6,448 nucleotides of DNA from an uncultured Oscillospiraceae bacterium (lineage in GTDB: Bacteria; Bacillota; Clostridia; Oscillospirales; Acutalibacteraceae), in the NCBI GenBank assembly GCA_902489595.1, contig CABUAS010000089.1:1-6448 (forward strand), in the 5' to 3' direction. Each line of letters starts with the position of its first letter. The first letter of the stretch is position 1. Under the pieces are notes generated by a model that was not told the DNA's origin, searched no databases, and saw only the letters and a list, made by a program, of their open reading frames with translations. Positions 1 through 5,956 of the stretch are shown in pieces. The translations under genes were made by a program, and so were the position numbers.

Positions 1-2
1 TG

Positions 3-620
3 AGTGAATTTAACAATAATATGAAGGATTTATTTAAAGGCTGGAATACCGTTCCTAACTGGCTTTGCTTTTTAAGAATAGCTCTTATTCCCGTTTTTGC
101 AGTATTGTTCTTAAAAGATTATGTAATTCCTGCCGTAATTGTAATTATAATTGCGGAACTTACCGATTTGTTTGACGGTAAAATTGCAAGAAAATATAAT
201 CAGGTTTCAAACCTCGGCAAAATTCTTGACCCGATTGCCGATAAGCTGTCGCAGATGTCAATAGTTATTGTTTTAATTATTAAATATTGGGACAATGCTA
301 TAAAGTATCTGTTTATGTTCTTTATTATAAAGGAAATTATAATGTTAATCGGCGGTGCAATACTGCTTTCTAAAGGTATGCGTCCTGTTGCCGCAGAAAT
401 GTGGGGCAAGGTTGCTACAACAGTATTCTGCATCGTTATGATATTTGTGCTTGCTTTCGGCGAGGGCGGCGCTTTGTGCGATGTTGTCGGCTTTACACTT
501 CCAAATGTTGTTACATGGGTGCTTGTAAGTATTTCGGCAGTCTGCACTTTAGGCTCTCTTCTCGGCTATCTTCCGGGATTTATGAAGCAGATGAAAGAAA
601 AGAAAAATATTAAGGAGTAA
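3..620 (+). CDS. pgsA: CDP-diacylglycerol-glycerol-3-phosphate 3-phosphatidyltransferase (PgsA-type), 5' end cut by window
   Basis: Integral membrane enzyme expected to transfer the phosphatidyl group from CDP-diacylglycerol to glycerol-3-phosphate, the committed step of phosphatidylglycerol synthesis. Numbering from the ATG at 21 (199 aa), the complete CDP-alcohol phosphotransferase signature is present: D49, D52-G53, A56-R57, G66, D70 and D74, with the four Asp residues as metal/catalytic ligands. An N-terminal NxLxxxR-type segment (N13...R19, P24) and about six hydrophobic segments fit the family and its usual length of about 180-200 aa. The ATG at 21 has no ribosome binding site, and the frame is open to the left edge (SEFNNN before MKD). 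Bases 1-2 are TG, so the real start is probably an ATG one base outside, with TGA at 1-3 perhaps ending the previous gene (ATGA overlap). The start given here is the first complete codon. Clostridia carry several CDP-alcohol transferase paralogs, so the exact acceptor is inferred. Confidence 0.85.
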   Translation, partial: SEFNNNMKDLFKGWNTVPNWLCFLRIALIPVFAVLFLKDYVIPAVIVIIIAELTDLFDGKIARKYNQVSNLGKILDPIADKLSQMSIVIVLIIKYWDNAIKYLFMFFIIKEIIMLIGGAILLSKGMRPVAAEMWGKVATTVFCIVMIFVLAFGEGGALCDVVGFTLPNVVTWVLVSISAVCTLGSLLGYLPGFMKQMKEKKNIKE

Positions 621-630
621 AATATATTTA

Positions 631-2940
631 ATGAAACAGCAAATGTGCAGCAGATGCGGTGAACGCCCTGCGGTGATATTTATTCAGAAAATGGAAGGGG
701 ATAAGGTCACCCCTGAGGGACTTTGCATTAAGTGTGCAAAAGAGCTTAATGTCGGCTCAATTAACCAGATGATAGACCAGCTCGGAATTTCAGATGAAGA
801 GCTTGAAATGGCGTCTGAACAGATGGGTCAGTTTATGGAAAATATGAGTGATTTTGATTTCGGCTCACTCGGCGAAATGTTTAATCCCGAAAATATGGAC
901 GGTGCGCAGACTATGCCGTTTGCCAATCTTTTCGGCGGTTCGTCAAATAAGCCTGCCGAAGCTTCAGGCGATGACGGCAAAGGAAAAAAGCGTTCGAAGC
1001 ACCCTAAAAAGAATTCATCAGATGATGCAAGAAAATTCCTCAATAATTATTGCAATAATCTTACCGAAAAGGCTAAAAAAGGAGAAATTGACAATATCAT
1101 AGGCAGAGAAAGCGAGATTGCACGTGCAGTTCAGATTCTTTGCAGAAGAACTAAAAACAATCCTTGCCTTATCGGTGAACCGGGCGTTGGCAAAACCGCT
1201 ATTGCAGAAGGTCTTGCCATTAAGATTGCCAAGGGCGAAGTTCCTGCACGCCTTGCCGATAAAGAAATTTATCTGCTTGATTTGACTGCTCTTGTTGCAG
1301 GTACTCAGTTCAGAGGTCAGTTTGAGGGCAGAATCAAAGGTCTTGTTGACGAAGTTAAACACGAAGGCAATATCATTCTTTTCATTGATGAAGTTCACAA
1401 CCTTGTCGGCACGGGTGACAGTGAGGGCACTATGAATGCCGCCAATATTCTGAAACCTGCTCTTTCAAGGGGCGAAATTCAGGTTATCGGTGCAACTACT
1501 TTTAACGAATACAGAAAATATATTGAAAAAGACGCAGCACTTGAGCGCCGTTTTCAGCCGATTAAGATTGAAGAGCCGTCTATTGATGATGCTTACAGAA
1601 TGTTAGTCGGCATAAAGGCTTATTATGAGGCTTATCATAAGGTGGAGATTTCAGATACGCTTGTTTATAAAGCTGTTACAATGTCTGAACGATTTGTTAC
1701 GGACAGGTATTTGCCGGATAAAGCAATCGACCTTCTTGATGAGGCGTGCACAAGTGCAAATCTGAGAAATCCTGCAATTTCAGAATATCAGATTGCTCTT
1801 TCAAGAAAAAATACTTTGCTTGAAAATATTGACAATCTTTCACAGCCGAACGAAGAAAATCAGATAGATTATGAACTTATTTCAAAACTTAAATCAGAGG
1901 TTCTTCAGCTTGACCAGAAACTGCCCGAACTTGCCGAAAAAGCAAAAGATAATCAGGTGCTTGAAAAGGATTTAGCCAAGGTTGTATCACTCTGGACGGG
2001 AATTCCGGCGTCAAAAATCGAGGCAGGGGATATACAGAAACTGTCTTCACTTGAAGATGAGCTTAAAGCGCATATAATCGGTCAGGACGAAGCAATTAAA
2101 AAAGTTGCCGCTGCCGTAAGACGCGGCAGAATTCAGATAAGTCCTAAAAAACGGCCGCAGTCATTTATCTTTGTCGGTCCTACAGGCGTTGGTAAAACTG
2201 AACTTGTCAAGCAGCTTGCACAGTACCTTTTTGATACGCCAGAAAGCCTTATACGCCTTGATATGAGCGAGTTTATGGAAAAATTCAGCGTGTCAAGAAT
2301 TATCGGCTCTCCTCCGGGTTATGTCGGCTATGACGATGCAGGACAGCTGACCGAAAAAGTCAGAAGAAAGCCTTACAGCGTAATTCTTTTTGATGAAATT
2401 GAAAAGGCTCATAAGGATGTACTCAATATCCTTCTTCAGATTCTTGACGAGGGCAGAATAACCGATGCACAGGGCAGAACGGTTAATTTTGAAAATACGA
2501 TTATAATTATGACCTCAAATGCAGGCTCTACGGATTCGGCAACAGTCGGTTTCGGCAAAACCGATAATGAAATTAATAAAGAAGTTACTATGAGAGCGCT
2601 CGAGCGTTTTCTCCGCCCTGAATTTCTCGGCAGGGTAGATGAAATTATTTCATTCAATAAACTTACTTTTGATAATTTCGTTAAAATTGCGTCACTTATG
2701 CTTGATGAACTCAAAGACGGTCTTAAAGATAAAGCAATCGAGCTGAATTACAGTGATTCTGTTCCTGTTTATGTCGCTAAAAAGGCTTATGGTTCTAAAA
2801 AGAATGCACGAGGTCTGCGTGATGTTGTGCGCCGTGATGTTGAAGATGCGCTTGCCTCGGCTATCGTATTTAATCAGAATACAGAGATTAAGTCGTTTAC
2901 TGTTACTGCCGCAGATGAAATCAGCATAAAAATAAATTAA
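631..2940 (+). CDS. clpE: ATP-dependent Clp protease ATP-binding subunit, ClpE-type (N-terminal zinc finger, two AAA+ modules)
   Basis: HSP100 unfoldase of 769 aa that should unfold substrates and feed them to ClpP. The N-terminus is a CxxC...CxxC zinc finger (C6, C9, C32, C35) in place of the ClpC/ClpA double N-repeat, which is the ClpE hallmark. A low-complexity Met/Asp/Glu/Gly/Lys-rich linker follows (about 45-130). D1 has Walker A G182-K188-T189, Walker B D253-E254, a pore loop around F227 and arginine finger R306/R307. A short coiled M-region (about 395-445) shows no clear UVR motif. D2 has Walker A G516-K522-T523, Walker B D588-E589, pore loop GYVG at 563-566, sensor-1 N630, R668 and sensor-2 R727. 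A V639-G640-F641 tripeptide fits the ClpP-docking loop. It starts 10 nt after pgsA. The AGGAG at 613-617 overlaps the pgsA end with a long 13-nt spacing, so the two genes are probably co-transcribed. No CtsR-like operator is visible because the operon promoter lies outside the window. ClpC is the alternative name, but the zinc finger argues for ClpE. Confidence 0.93.
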   Translation: MKQQMCSRCGERPAVIFIQKMEGDKVTPEGLCIKCAKELNVGSINQMIDQLGISDEELEMASEQMGQFMENMSDFDFGSLGEMFNPENMDGAQTMPFANLFGGSSNKPAEASGDDGKGKKRSKHPKKNSSDDARKFLNNYCNNLTEKAKKGEIDNIIGRESEIARAVQILCRRTKNNPCLIGEPGVGKTAIAEGLAIKIAKGEVPARLADKEIYLLDLTALVAGTQFRGQFEGRIKGLVDEVKHEGNIILFIDEVHNLVGTGDSEGTMNAANILKPALSRGEIQVIGATTFNEYRKYIEKDAALERRFQPIKIEEPSIDDAYRMLVGIKAYYEAYHKVEISDTLVYKAVTMSERFVTDRYLPDKAIDLLDEACTSANLRNPAISEYQIALSRKNTLLENIDNLSQPNEENQIDYELISKLKSEVLQLDQKLPELAEKAKDNQVLEKDLAKVVSLWTGIPASKIEAGDIQKLSSLEDELKAHIIGQDEAIKKVAAAVRRGRIQISPKKRPQSFIFVGPTGVGKTELVKQLAQYLFDTPESLIRLDMSEFMEKFSVSRIIGSPPGYVGYDDAGQLTEKVRRKPYSVILFDEIEKAHKDVLNILLQILDEGRITDAQGRTVNFENTIIIMTSNAGSTDSATVGFGKTDNEINKEVTMRALERFLRPEFLGRVDEIISFNKLTFDNFVKIASLMLDELKDGLKDKAIELNYSDSVPVYVAKKAYGSKKNARGLRDVVRRDVEDALASAIVFNQNTEIKSFTVTAADEISIKIN

Positions 2941-2964
2941 TTTTAAGAATTTTATCAAAAATCC

Positions 2965-2993
2965 TTGACATTTCAGCGGTCATTTATTATAAT
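2965..2993 (+). promoter_or_regulatory. consensus sigma-A promoter of the tRNA operon
   Basis: TTGACA at 2965-2970 and TATAAT at 2988-2993 are separated by exactly 17 nt, a perfect match to the vegetative consensus. It lies 17 nt upstream of tRNA-Gly, as expected for a strong stable-RNA promoter. There is no clear intrinsic terminator between the clpE stop and this promoter, so read-through from the upstream operon is possible. Confidence 0.93.
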
Positions 2994-3004
2994 AATGACC
3001 GTTG
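2974..3004. promoter_or_regulatory. dyad symmetry centred on the tRNA promoter -10 box (operator-like)
   Basis: CGGTCATT (2977-2984) is an exact inverted repeat of AATGACCG (2994-3001) around a 9-nt centre that contains TATAAT. Allowing one G-T pair, it extends to 11 bp (2974-2984 with 2994-3004). No T-tract follows, so it does not look like a terminator. Position over the spacer, -10 box and probable start site resembles an operator, but no regulator can be named and chance in AT-rich DNA is not excluded. Confidence 0.5.
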
Positions 3005-3010
3005 CACAAC

Positions 3011-3084
3011 GCGGGTGTAGTTCAATGGTAGAATGTCAGCCTTCCAAGCTGAACACGAGGGTTCGATTCCCTTCACCCGCTCCA
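3011..3084 (+). tRNA. tRNA-Gly (anticodon UCC)
   Basis: Full cloverleaf. The acceptor GCGGGTG pairs with CACCCGC, with discriminator T and encoded CCA at 3082-3084. The anticodon stem TCAGC/GCTGA carries loop CTTCCAA, giving anticodon TCC. The T arm has GAGGG, TTCGATT and CCCTT. It is the first gene of the five-tRNA operon. Confidence 0.97.
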
Positions 3085-3090
3085 GGACGT

Positions 3091-3167
<77 letters not shown>

Positions 3168-3263
3168 TTTTTTAGAAGCGTCGGTGGGCGAGAAACGAGA
3201 TACAAAAACTTCTTAAAGTTTTTGTCAAGAAACAATCCGATGGATTGTTTCGCATCGAGAGGA
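3168..3263. repeat. hairpin-rich spacer between the tRNA-Arg 3' end and its duplicated copy
   Basis: This 96-nt stretch contains two perfect inverted repeats. ACAAAAACTT (3202-3211) pairs with 3216-3225 around a 4-nt loop. GAAACAATCC (3229-3238) pairs with 3242-3251 around the loop GAT. Neither is followed by a T-run, so they are not typical terminators. The stretch starts with six T after the tRNA CCA. Together with the flanking 20-nt direct repeats it forms a 116-nt unit, resembling a small palindromic mobile repeat or an integration scar. I cannot assign it to a known element. Confidence 0.6.
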
Positions 3264-3283
3264 GAGTCCCCCCAAGCGCGCCA
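3264..3283 (+). pseudogene. exact copy of the last 20 nt of tRNA-Arg (partial tRNA fragment)
   Basis: GAGTCCCCCCAAGCGCGCCA occurs here and at 3148-3167, 116 nt apart, covering part of the T loop, the T-stem 3' strand, the acceptor 3' strand, the discriminator and CCA. The homology stops abruptly on the 5' side, and no D arm, anticodon arm or 5' acceptor strand precedes it, so it cannot be a tRNA. A duplicated tRNA 3' end is what tRNA-targeting integration leaves, and is also a possible result of a deletion between tandem tRNA genes. Confidence 0.85.
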
Positions 3284-3286
3284 GTT

Positions 3287-3304
3287 TTTGAGGTAAGCCT
3301 CAAA
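3287..3304. repeat. small hairpin upstream of tRNA-His
   Basis: TTTGAGG (3287-3293) pairs with CCTCAAA (3298-3304) around a TAAG loop. There is no T-tract after it, so it may only mark a processing or folding element between the tRNA-Arg fragment and tRNA-His. Confidence 0.45.
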
Positions 3305-3318
3305 TCAAAAATGTATAT

Positions 3319-3396
3319 GGTGGGATTAGTTCAGTTGGTTAGAGCGCCAGTTTGTGGCACTGGAGGTCATCGGTTCGACTCCGATATCCCACCCCA
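3319..3396 (+). tRNA. tRNA-His (anticodon GUG)
   Basis: The acceptor GTGGGAT pairs with ATCCCAC, and an extra 5' G at 3319 can pair with discriminator C73 (3393), the G-1 identity element of tRNA-His. The anticodon stem CCAGT/ACTGG carries loop TTGTGGC, giving GTG. The T arm is ATCGG, TTCGACT, CCGAT. CCA is encoded at 3394-3396. Confidence 0.97.
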
Positions 3397-3409
3397 TTTT
3401 TTGAAATAT

Positions 3410-3484
3410 TGGGGTGTCGCCAAGTGGTAAGGCAAGGGACTTTGACTCCCTCATGCGTAGGTTCAAATCCTGCCACCCCAGCCA
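3410..3484 (+). tRNA. tRNA-Gln (anticodon UUG)
   Basis: The acceptor TGGGGTG pairs with CACCCCA, with discriminator G and encoded CCA at 3482-3484. The anticodon stem AGGGA/TCCCT carries loop CTTTGAC, giving TTG. The U1-A72 first pair is characteristic of bacterial tRNA-Gln. The T arm is GTAGG, TTCAAAT, CCTGC. Confidence 0.97.
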
Positions 3485-3497
3485 GTTTAATATGTAT

Positions 3498-3573
3498 GGT
3501 TCATTAGCTCAGATGGCAGAGCACTTGACTTTTAATCAAGGTGTCCGGGGTTCGATTCCCCGATGAGCCACCA
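3498..3573 (+). tRNA. tRNA-Lys (anticodon UUU)
   Basis: The acceptor GGTTCAT pairs with ATGAGCC (one U-G), with discriminator A and encoded CCA at 3571-3573. The anticodon stem CTTGA/TCAAG carries loop CTTTTAA, giving TTT. The T arm is CGGGG, TTCGATT, CCCCG. It is the last gene of the operon, directly abutting the terminator. Confidence 0.97.
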
Positions 3574-3607
3574 AAAACCGAAGTTCTGTTTGAACTTCGG
3601 TTTTTTT
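3574..3607 (+). terminator. intrinsic terminator of the tRNA operon
   Basis: ACCGAAGTTC (3577-3586) pairs perfectly with GAACTTCGGT (3592-3601) around a 5-nt loop and runs into seven T (3601-3607). The A-run at 3573-3577 could pair with part of the T-tract and makes the structure potentially bidirectional. Confidence 0.95.
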
Positions 3608-3625
3608 GTGCAATATATAGAATTT

Positions 3626-3645
3626 AAATGTAACCATTTACATTT
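3626..3645. promoter_or_regulatory. dyad symmetry overlapping the -35 element of the sigma gene
   Basis: AAATGTAA (3626-3633) is an exact inverted repeat of TTACATTT (3638-3645) with a 4-nt centre CCAT. It covers the proposed ECF -35 box, a position where a dimeric regulator could act. It could also be a chance AT-rich palindrome. Confidence 0.4.
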
Positions 3646-3655
3646 TCAAATCGTT
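3629..3655 (+). promoter_or_regulatory. putative ECF-type promoter of the sigma factor gene
   Basis: TGTAAC (3629-3634) and CGTT (3652-3655) are separated by 17 nt. This resembles the AAC-containing -35 and CGT-containing -10 elements of ECF promoters, which typically precede ECF sigma operons and mediate autoregulation. No good sigma-A pair is seen at this position. The assignment is by analogy with Bacillus ECF promoters and is not proven. Confidence 0.5.
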
Positions 3656-3690
3656 ATAGAAGTGAAAGGCCTTTAAAAAGGGGTGGTGAA

Positions 3691-4173
3691 ATGACTGAAA
3701 ATGAATTTATATTTGCCGTTCAGCGGAATAAGCAGCGGTTATATCTGCTTGCGCTTTCGTTTACAAAATGCAGTGCAGACGCTGAGGATATTATGCAGAA
3801 TACCTTTGTAAAACTGTGGAATTGCAGTAAGCCGTTTGAAAATAATGCTCATATTGATAAATGGCTGACCGCTGTCTGTGTAAACGAAAGCAAAGATTTT
3901 CTGAAAAATCCCTTTCGTAAAAGAAATGTGCCGATTGATGAAATTATCGGGCTTTCTCACAGTGATAAAACAGAAAATATTGATTTATTTAAAGCCGTTA
4001 TGTCCTTGCCGTTAAAGGAAAGAACAGTTGTTCACTTGTTTTATTACGAGGATATGAGTATTATTCAGATTTCAGGTGTGCTTAACATTAAAGAATCTGC
4101 CGTTAAAACAAGGCTTTTCCGTGCAAGAAAAAGGCTGAAAACGATTTTAGGAGATGAATGGATTAATGACTGA
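3691..4173 (+). CDS. RNA polymerase sigma factor, sigma-70 family, ECF subfamily
   Basis: Alternative sigma factor of 160 aa, the usual ECF size, expected to direct RNA polymerase to a small regulon in response to an envelope signal. Region 2 spans about 10-72 and contains DAEDIMQNTFVKLW at 30-43, the conserved core-binding helix. Region 4 spans about 97-150: LPLKERTVVHLFYYEDMS is followed by a helix-turn-helix and the recognition helix ESAVKTRLFRARKRLK at 135-150. There is no region 1 or 3 and no C-terminal extension. The AAAGGGGTGGTGA segment at 3677-3689 serves as ribosome binding site for the ATG at 3691. The gene ends with TGA at 4171-4173, inside the start of the next gene, so the two are translationally coupled, the classic sigma/anti-sigma arrangement. 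An ECF-like promoter and a dyad lie upstream. The ECF subgroup and signal cannot be told from the sequence. Confidence 0.92.
   Translation: MTENEFIFAVQRNKQRLYLLALSFTKCSADAEDIMQNTFVKLWNCSKPFENNAHIDKWLTAVCVNESKDFLKNPFRKRNVPIDEIIGLSHSDKTENIDLFKAVMSLPLKERTVVHLFYYEDMSIIQISGVLNIKESAVKTRLFRARKRLKTILGDEWIND
4149..4153 (+). promoter_or_regulatory. ribosome binding site deciding the start of the downstream membrane-protein gene
   Basis: AGGAG at 4149-4153 directly touches the in-frame ATG at 4154, leaving no spacing. The next in-frame ATG at 4166 is 12 nt away, which is long but workable. This favours 4166 as the start, giving an N-terminus of MTDKERYKKAF. Confidence 0.6.
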
Positions 4174-5128
4174 TAAAGAAAGATACAAGAAGGCGTTTTC
4201 GGAATATAATCCGAGTGATGAGTCTGTTGAAAGAATTTTTGAAAAGACGGTTGACAGTAAAAAACGTGCAAAAAATCCGTGGCTGAGGCGTGTTTGTGCC
4301 TGCGTAATGGCATTTGCGCTTGTCATCGGCGGCGGTTTCGGCATAAATTATGCTGTCAATAAGACTGATAATGATTTTGGCGTTATTGTTGCCTACGCTT
4401 CGGGTGATACGTTTAAGGTGGGCAGTAAAAATGAACAGAATTTGTTTTACGGCATCTATGTTATGCCTGAGGATAATCCCGAATTGAAAAATCAGGTTTA
4501 TAACCGCTGGAATGAAGACACCAACAAAGTCATGACCGAATGTCAAAATCTCGGTAAAGATGGATATACTGCAAGCTGCGGCAAAGGAAGTACAGGCAAC
4601 GAAAATGTTCAGATTAATCATATTAACGGCGGCAATTTAGCACTCAGCCTTGATGATTACTTTGATGTGAAAACCTTTAAAGTTGAAAACTCAAGTAAAT
4701 ACGGCATTCTTTCTTTTGATTATCTTATGAATTCGGAAGAAAGAGAGAAAATAGATAATCTGATTGCTGATATTAATAATGCAGAGAATCAAGACGCTTT
4801 ATCCGCTCTCGGTATTACGCAGGAGGATATTAACCTTGCTATGGGGCAAGGTAATGAGTTCGTTGTATCGGGTGAACAACTTCGAAGGAGTAAGGACAGC
4901 GGATTTTACGAAGGCGGAACAAAACATAGGGTGAATTACGGCTATTCTTTGGAATGGGATATGTCGTCAGAACTTATTGAAATGATTAAGGCCGACCCGT
5001 ATTTCGATTTGTCGCAGATTACAGATACAATAACATTTACAGTTGAATTCAATGACGGAGCAGTTAAAACGGCAAGCATAGACCTCTACTTTGACTCAGA
5101 TGGATATATGCATTTTGCAGATGAATAA
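4166..5128 (+). CDS. single-pass membrane protein, putative anti-sigma factor / sensor partner of the ECF sigma
   Basis: Protein of 320 aa from the ATG at 4166 (324 aa if the ATG at 4154 were used). A charged cytoplasmic N-terminus of about 38 residues begins MTDKERYKKAF, a start that I recall from clostridial membrane proteins encoded beside ECF sigma genes. One hydrophobic helix lies at about residues 41-64, then an ectodomain of about 250 residues that is acidic and Asn/Asp-rich, with only two cysteines (about 126 and 138). No HxxxCxxC zinc anti-sigma motif, RsgI-like domain or catalytic motif is seen. The 8-nt overlap with the sigma gene suggests that the short cytoplasmic part binds the sigma and the ectodomain senses something outside. 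The ectodomain family is not recognised. The anti-sigma role is inferred from context and topology alone. A strong terminator follows. Confidence 0.75.
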   Translation: MTDKERYKKAFSEYNPSDESVERIFEKTVDSKKRAKNPWLRRVCACVMAFALVIGGGFGINYAVNKTDNDFGVIVAYASGDTFKVGSKNEQNLFYGIYVMPEDNPELKNQVYNRWNEDTNKVMTECQNLGKDGYTASCGKGSTGNENVQINHINGGNLALSLDDYFDVKTFKVENSSKYGILSFDYLMNSEEREKIDNLIADINNAENQDALSALGITQEDINLAMGQGNEFVVSGEQLRRSKDSGFYEGGTKHRVNYGYSLEWDMSSELIEMIKADPYFDLSQITDTITFTVEFNDGAVKTASIDLYFDSDGYMHFADE

Positions 5129-5135
5129 ACCCTTT

Positions 5136-5166
5136 AAGGTGCGGTTGTTATACCGCACCTTTTTTT
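5136..5166 (+). terminator. intrinsic terminator of the sigma/membrane-protein operon
   Basis: AAGGTGCGGT (5136-5145) pairs perfectly with ACCGCACCTT (5152-5161) around a 6-nt loop and ends in a run of seven T (5160-5166). It starts 7 nt after the stop codon. Confidence 0.95.
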
Positions 5167-5175
5167 CGTAAATAC

Positions 5176-5204
5176 TGGAATTGTTCTGCCCAATACTGTA
5201 TAAT
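5176..5204 (+). promoter_or_regulatory. probable sigma-A promoter of the acetyltransferase gene
   Basis: A perfect TATAAT lies at 5199-5204. The best-placed -35 candidate is TGGAAT at 5176-5181 (17-nt spacing), a weak match to TTGACA. TTGTTC at 5181 is too close (12 nt). The unit lies between a terminator and a good ribosome binding site, so a promoter is expected here. Confidence 0.6.
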
Positions 5205-5223
5205 ATTCATATACACTATATCC

Positions 5224-5229
5224 AAGGAG
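5224..5229 (+). promoter_or_regulatory. ribosome binding site fixing the acetyltransferase start
   Basis: AAGGAG at 5224-5229 stands 8 nt before the ATG at 5238. The longer in-frame start at 5181 has no such site and would lie on the promoter, so it is rejected. Confidence 0.85.
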
Positions 5230-5237
5230 AAAAGCTT

Positions 5238-5849
5238 ATGGGAATGAGAGATAAACTTCACACAGGCGAACTTTATTTGCCTGATGATGACAGTATTATG
5301 GAAGAGCAGTTAAAATACGTTGATATGCTCTATGATTTCAACAGAACGCGACCTACCGAACTTGATAAGCGTGAGCAGATGCTTAAAGAGATGTTTGCCG
5401 AAATCGGTACAGGCTGTTATATTGAACCGCCGTTTTATGCTAACTGGGGCGGCAGGCATATTCATTTCGGCAACAATGTTTATTGTAATTTTGCCGTAAC
5501 AATGGTAGATGATACGCACATTTATGTAGGCGACTGCACAATGTTCGGTCCTAATGTAACTGTTGCAACGGCAGGTCATCCGATTCTGCCCGAGCTTCGT
5601 GAAAAGGCTTATCAGTATAATGCCCCTGTTCATATCGGCAGAAACTGCTGGATAGGCGCAGGCGCAATTATCGTTCCCGGTGTTACAATCGGTGATAATG
5701 TTGTTATCGGCGCAGGCAGTGTTGTAACAAAGGATATTCCGCCCAATGTTATTGCTGTCGGCAATCCATGCAAAGTGCTGCGTGAAATCAGCGAACATGA
5801 TAAAGAATACTATTTTAAGAACAGAAAAATAGACTATTCCGCTTTGTAA
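5238..5849 (+). CDS. sugar O-acetyltransferase, LacA/Maa type (left-handed beta-helix, hexapeptide repeats)
   Basis: Cytoplasmic enzyme expected to transfer acetyl from acetyl-CoA to a hydroxyl of a sugar or glycoside, acting as a trimer. The 203-aa product is the same length as E. coli LacA as I recall it and colinear with it: an N-terminal helical cap (about 1-55) with the EKR...L-like segment ELDKREQMLKEMFAEIG, then EPPFYANWGG and hexapeptide repeats from about 74 to 170 (IHFGNN, IYVGDC, VHIGRN, VTIGDN, VVIGAG). The catalytic His is H114 in TAGHPI, with N84 and W138 at expected active-site positions. The C-terminal segment VVTKDIPPNVIAVGNPCKVLREI is the family signature. The natural substrate (galactoside, maltose or another sugar) cannot be told. 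It has its own promoter and terminator and no sugar-use genes beside it, so a general detoxifying role or cell-wall/glycan acetylation are both possible. Confidence 0.93.
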   Translation: MGMRDKLHTGELYLPDDDSIMEEQLKYVDMLYDFNRTRPTELDKREQMLKEMFAEIGTGCYIEPPFYANWGGRHIHFGNNVYCNFAVTMVDDTHIYVGDCTMFGPNVTVATAGHPILPELREKAYQYNAPVHIGRNCWIGAGAIIVPGVTIGDNVVIGAGSVVTKDIPPNVIAVGNPCKVLREISEHDKEYYFKNRKIDYSAL

Positions 5850-5856
5850 TCAGGTG

Positions 5857-5895
5857 AAATCATAACCACCCGTTTGACGGGTGGTTATGATTTTT
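5857..5895 (+). terminator. intrinsic terminator after the acetyltransferase gene
   Basis: A perfect 17-bp stem pairs 5857-5873 with 5877-5893 around a TTG loop, with a T-run at 5891-5895. The GC-rich centre (ACCACCCGT/ACGGGTGGT) makes it very stable. It begins 7 nt after the stop codon. Confidence 0.93.
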
Positions 5896-5904
5896 GTTAT
5901 AAAA

Positions 5905-5934
5905 TGGAAATTAAAAGGGATTATGTGTTATAAA
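5905..5934 (+). promoter_or_regulatory. probable promoter of the small secreted protein gene
   Basis: TATAAA at 5929-5934 is preceded by TGT at 5926-5928, an extended -10 (TGnTATAAA). A weak -35 candidate TGGAAA lies at 5905-5910 (18-nt spacing). It lies between a terminator and the gene's ribosome binding site. Confidence 0.5.
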
Positions 5935-5956
5935 AGGTTTAAAAAGGGGTGAAAAA

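Noticed and set aside
3202..3251. The two hairpins between tRNA-Arg and tRNA-His as transcription terminators
   Set aside because: No T-run follows either stem, and three more tRNAs with no obvious promoter of their own lie downstream before the real terminator.
3245..3430. Plus-strand open frame of 61 codons through tRNA-His
   Set aside because: The translation (VGLVQLVRAPVCGTGGHRFDS) is a tRNA read as protein, and it overlaps two tRNA genes.
4154..4165. ATG at 4154 as start of the membrane protein
   Set aside because: AGGAG abuts it directly with no spacing, and the conserved-looking N-terminus MTDKERYKKAF begins at 4166.
4163..4621. Minus-strand open frame opposite the membrane protein gene
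   Set aside because: It is a shadow of the real coding frame, with no ribosome binding site and a composition expected from the reverse strand.
5181..5237. Longer start for the acetyltransferase giving 19 extra residues
   Set aside because: It would start upstream of the TATAAT box, lacks a ribosome binding site, and the 203-aa form from 5238 matches LacA length.
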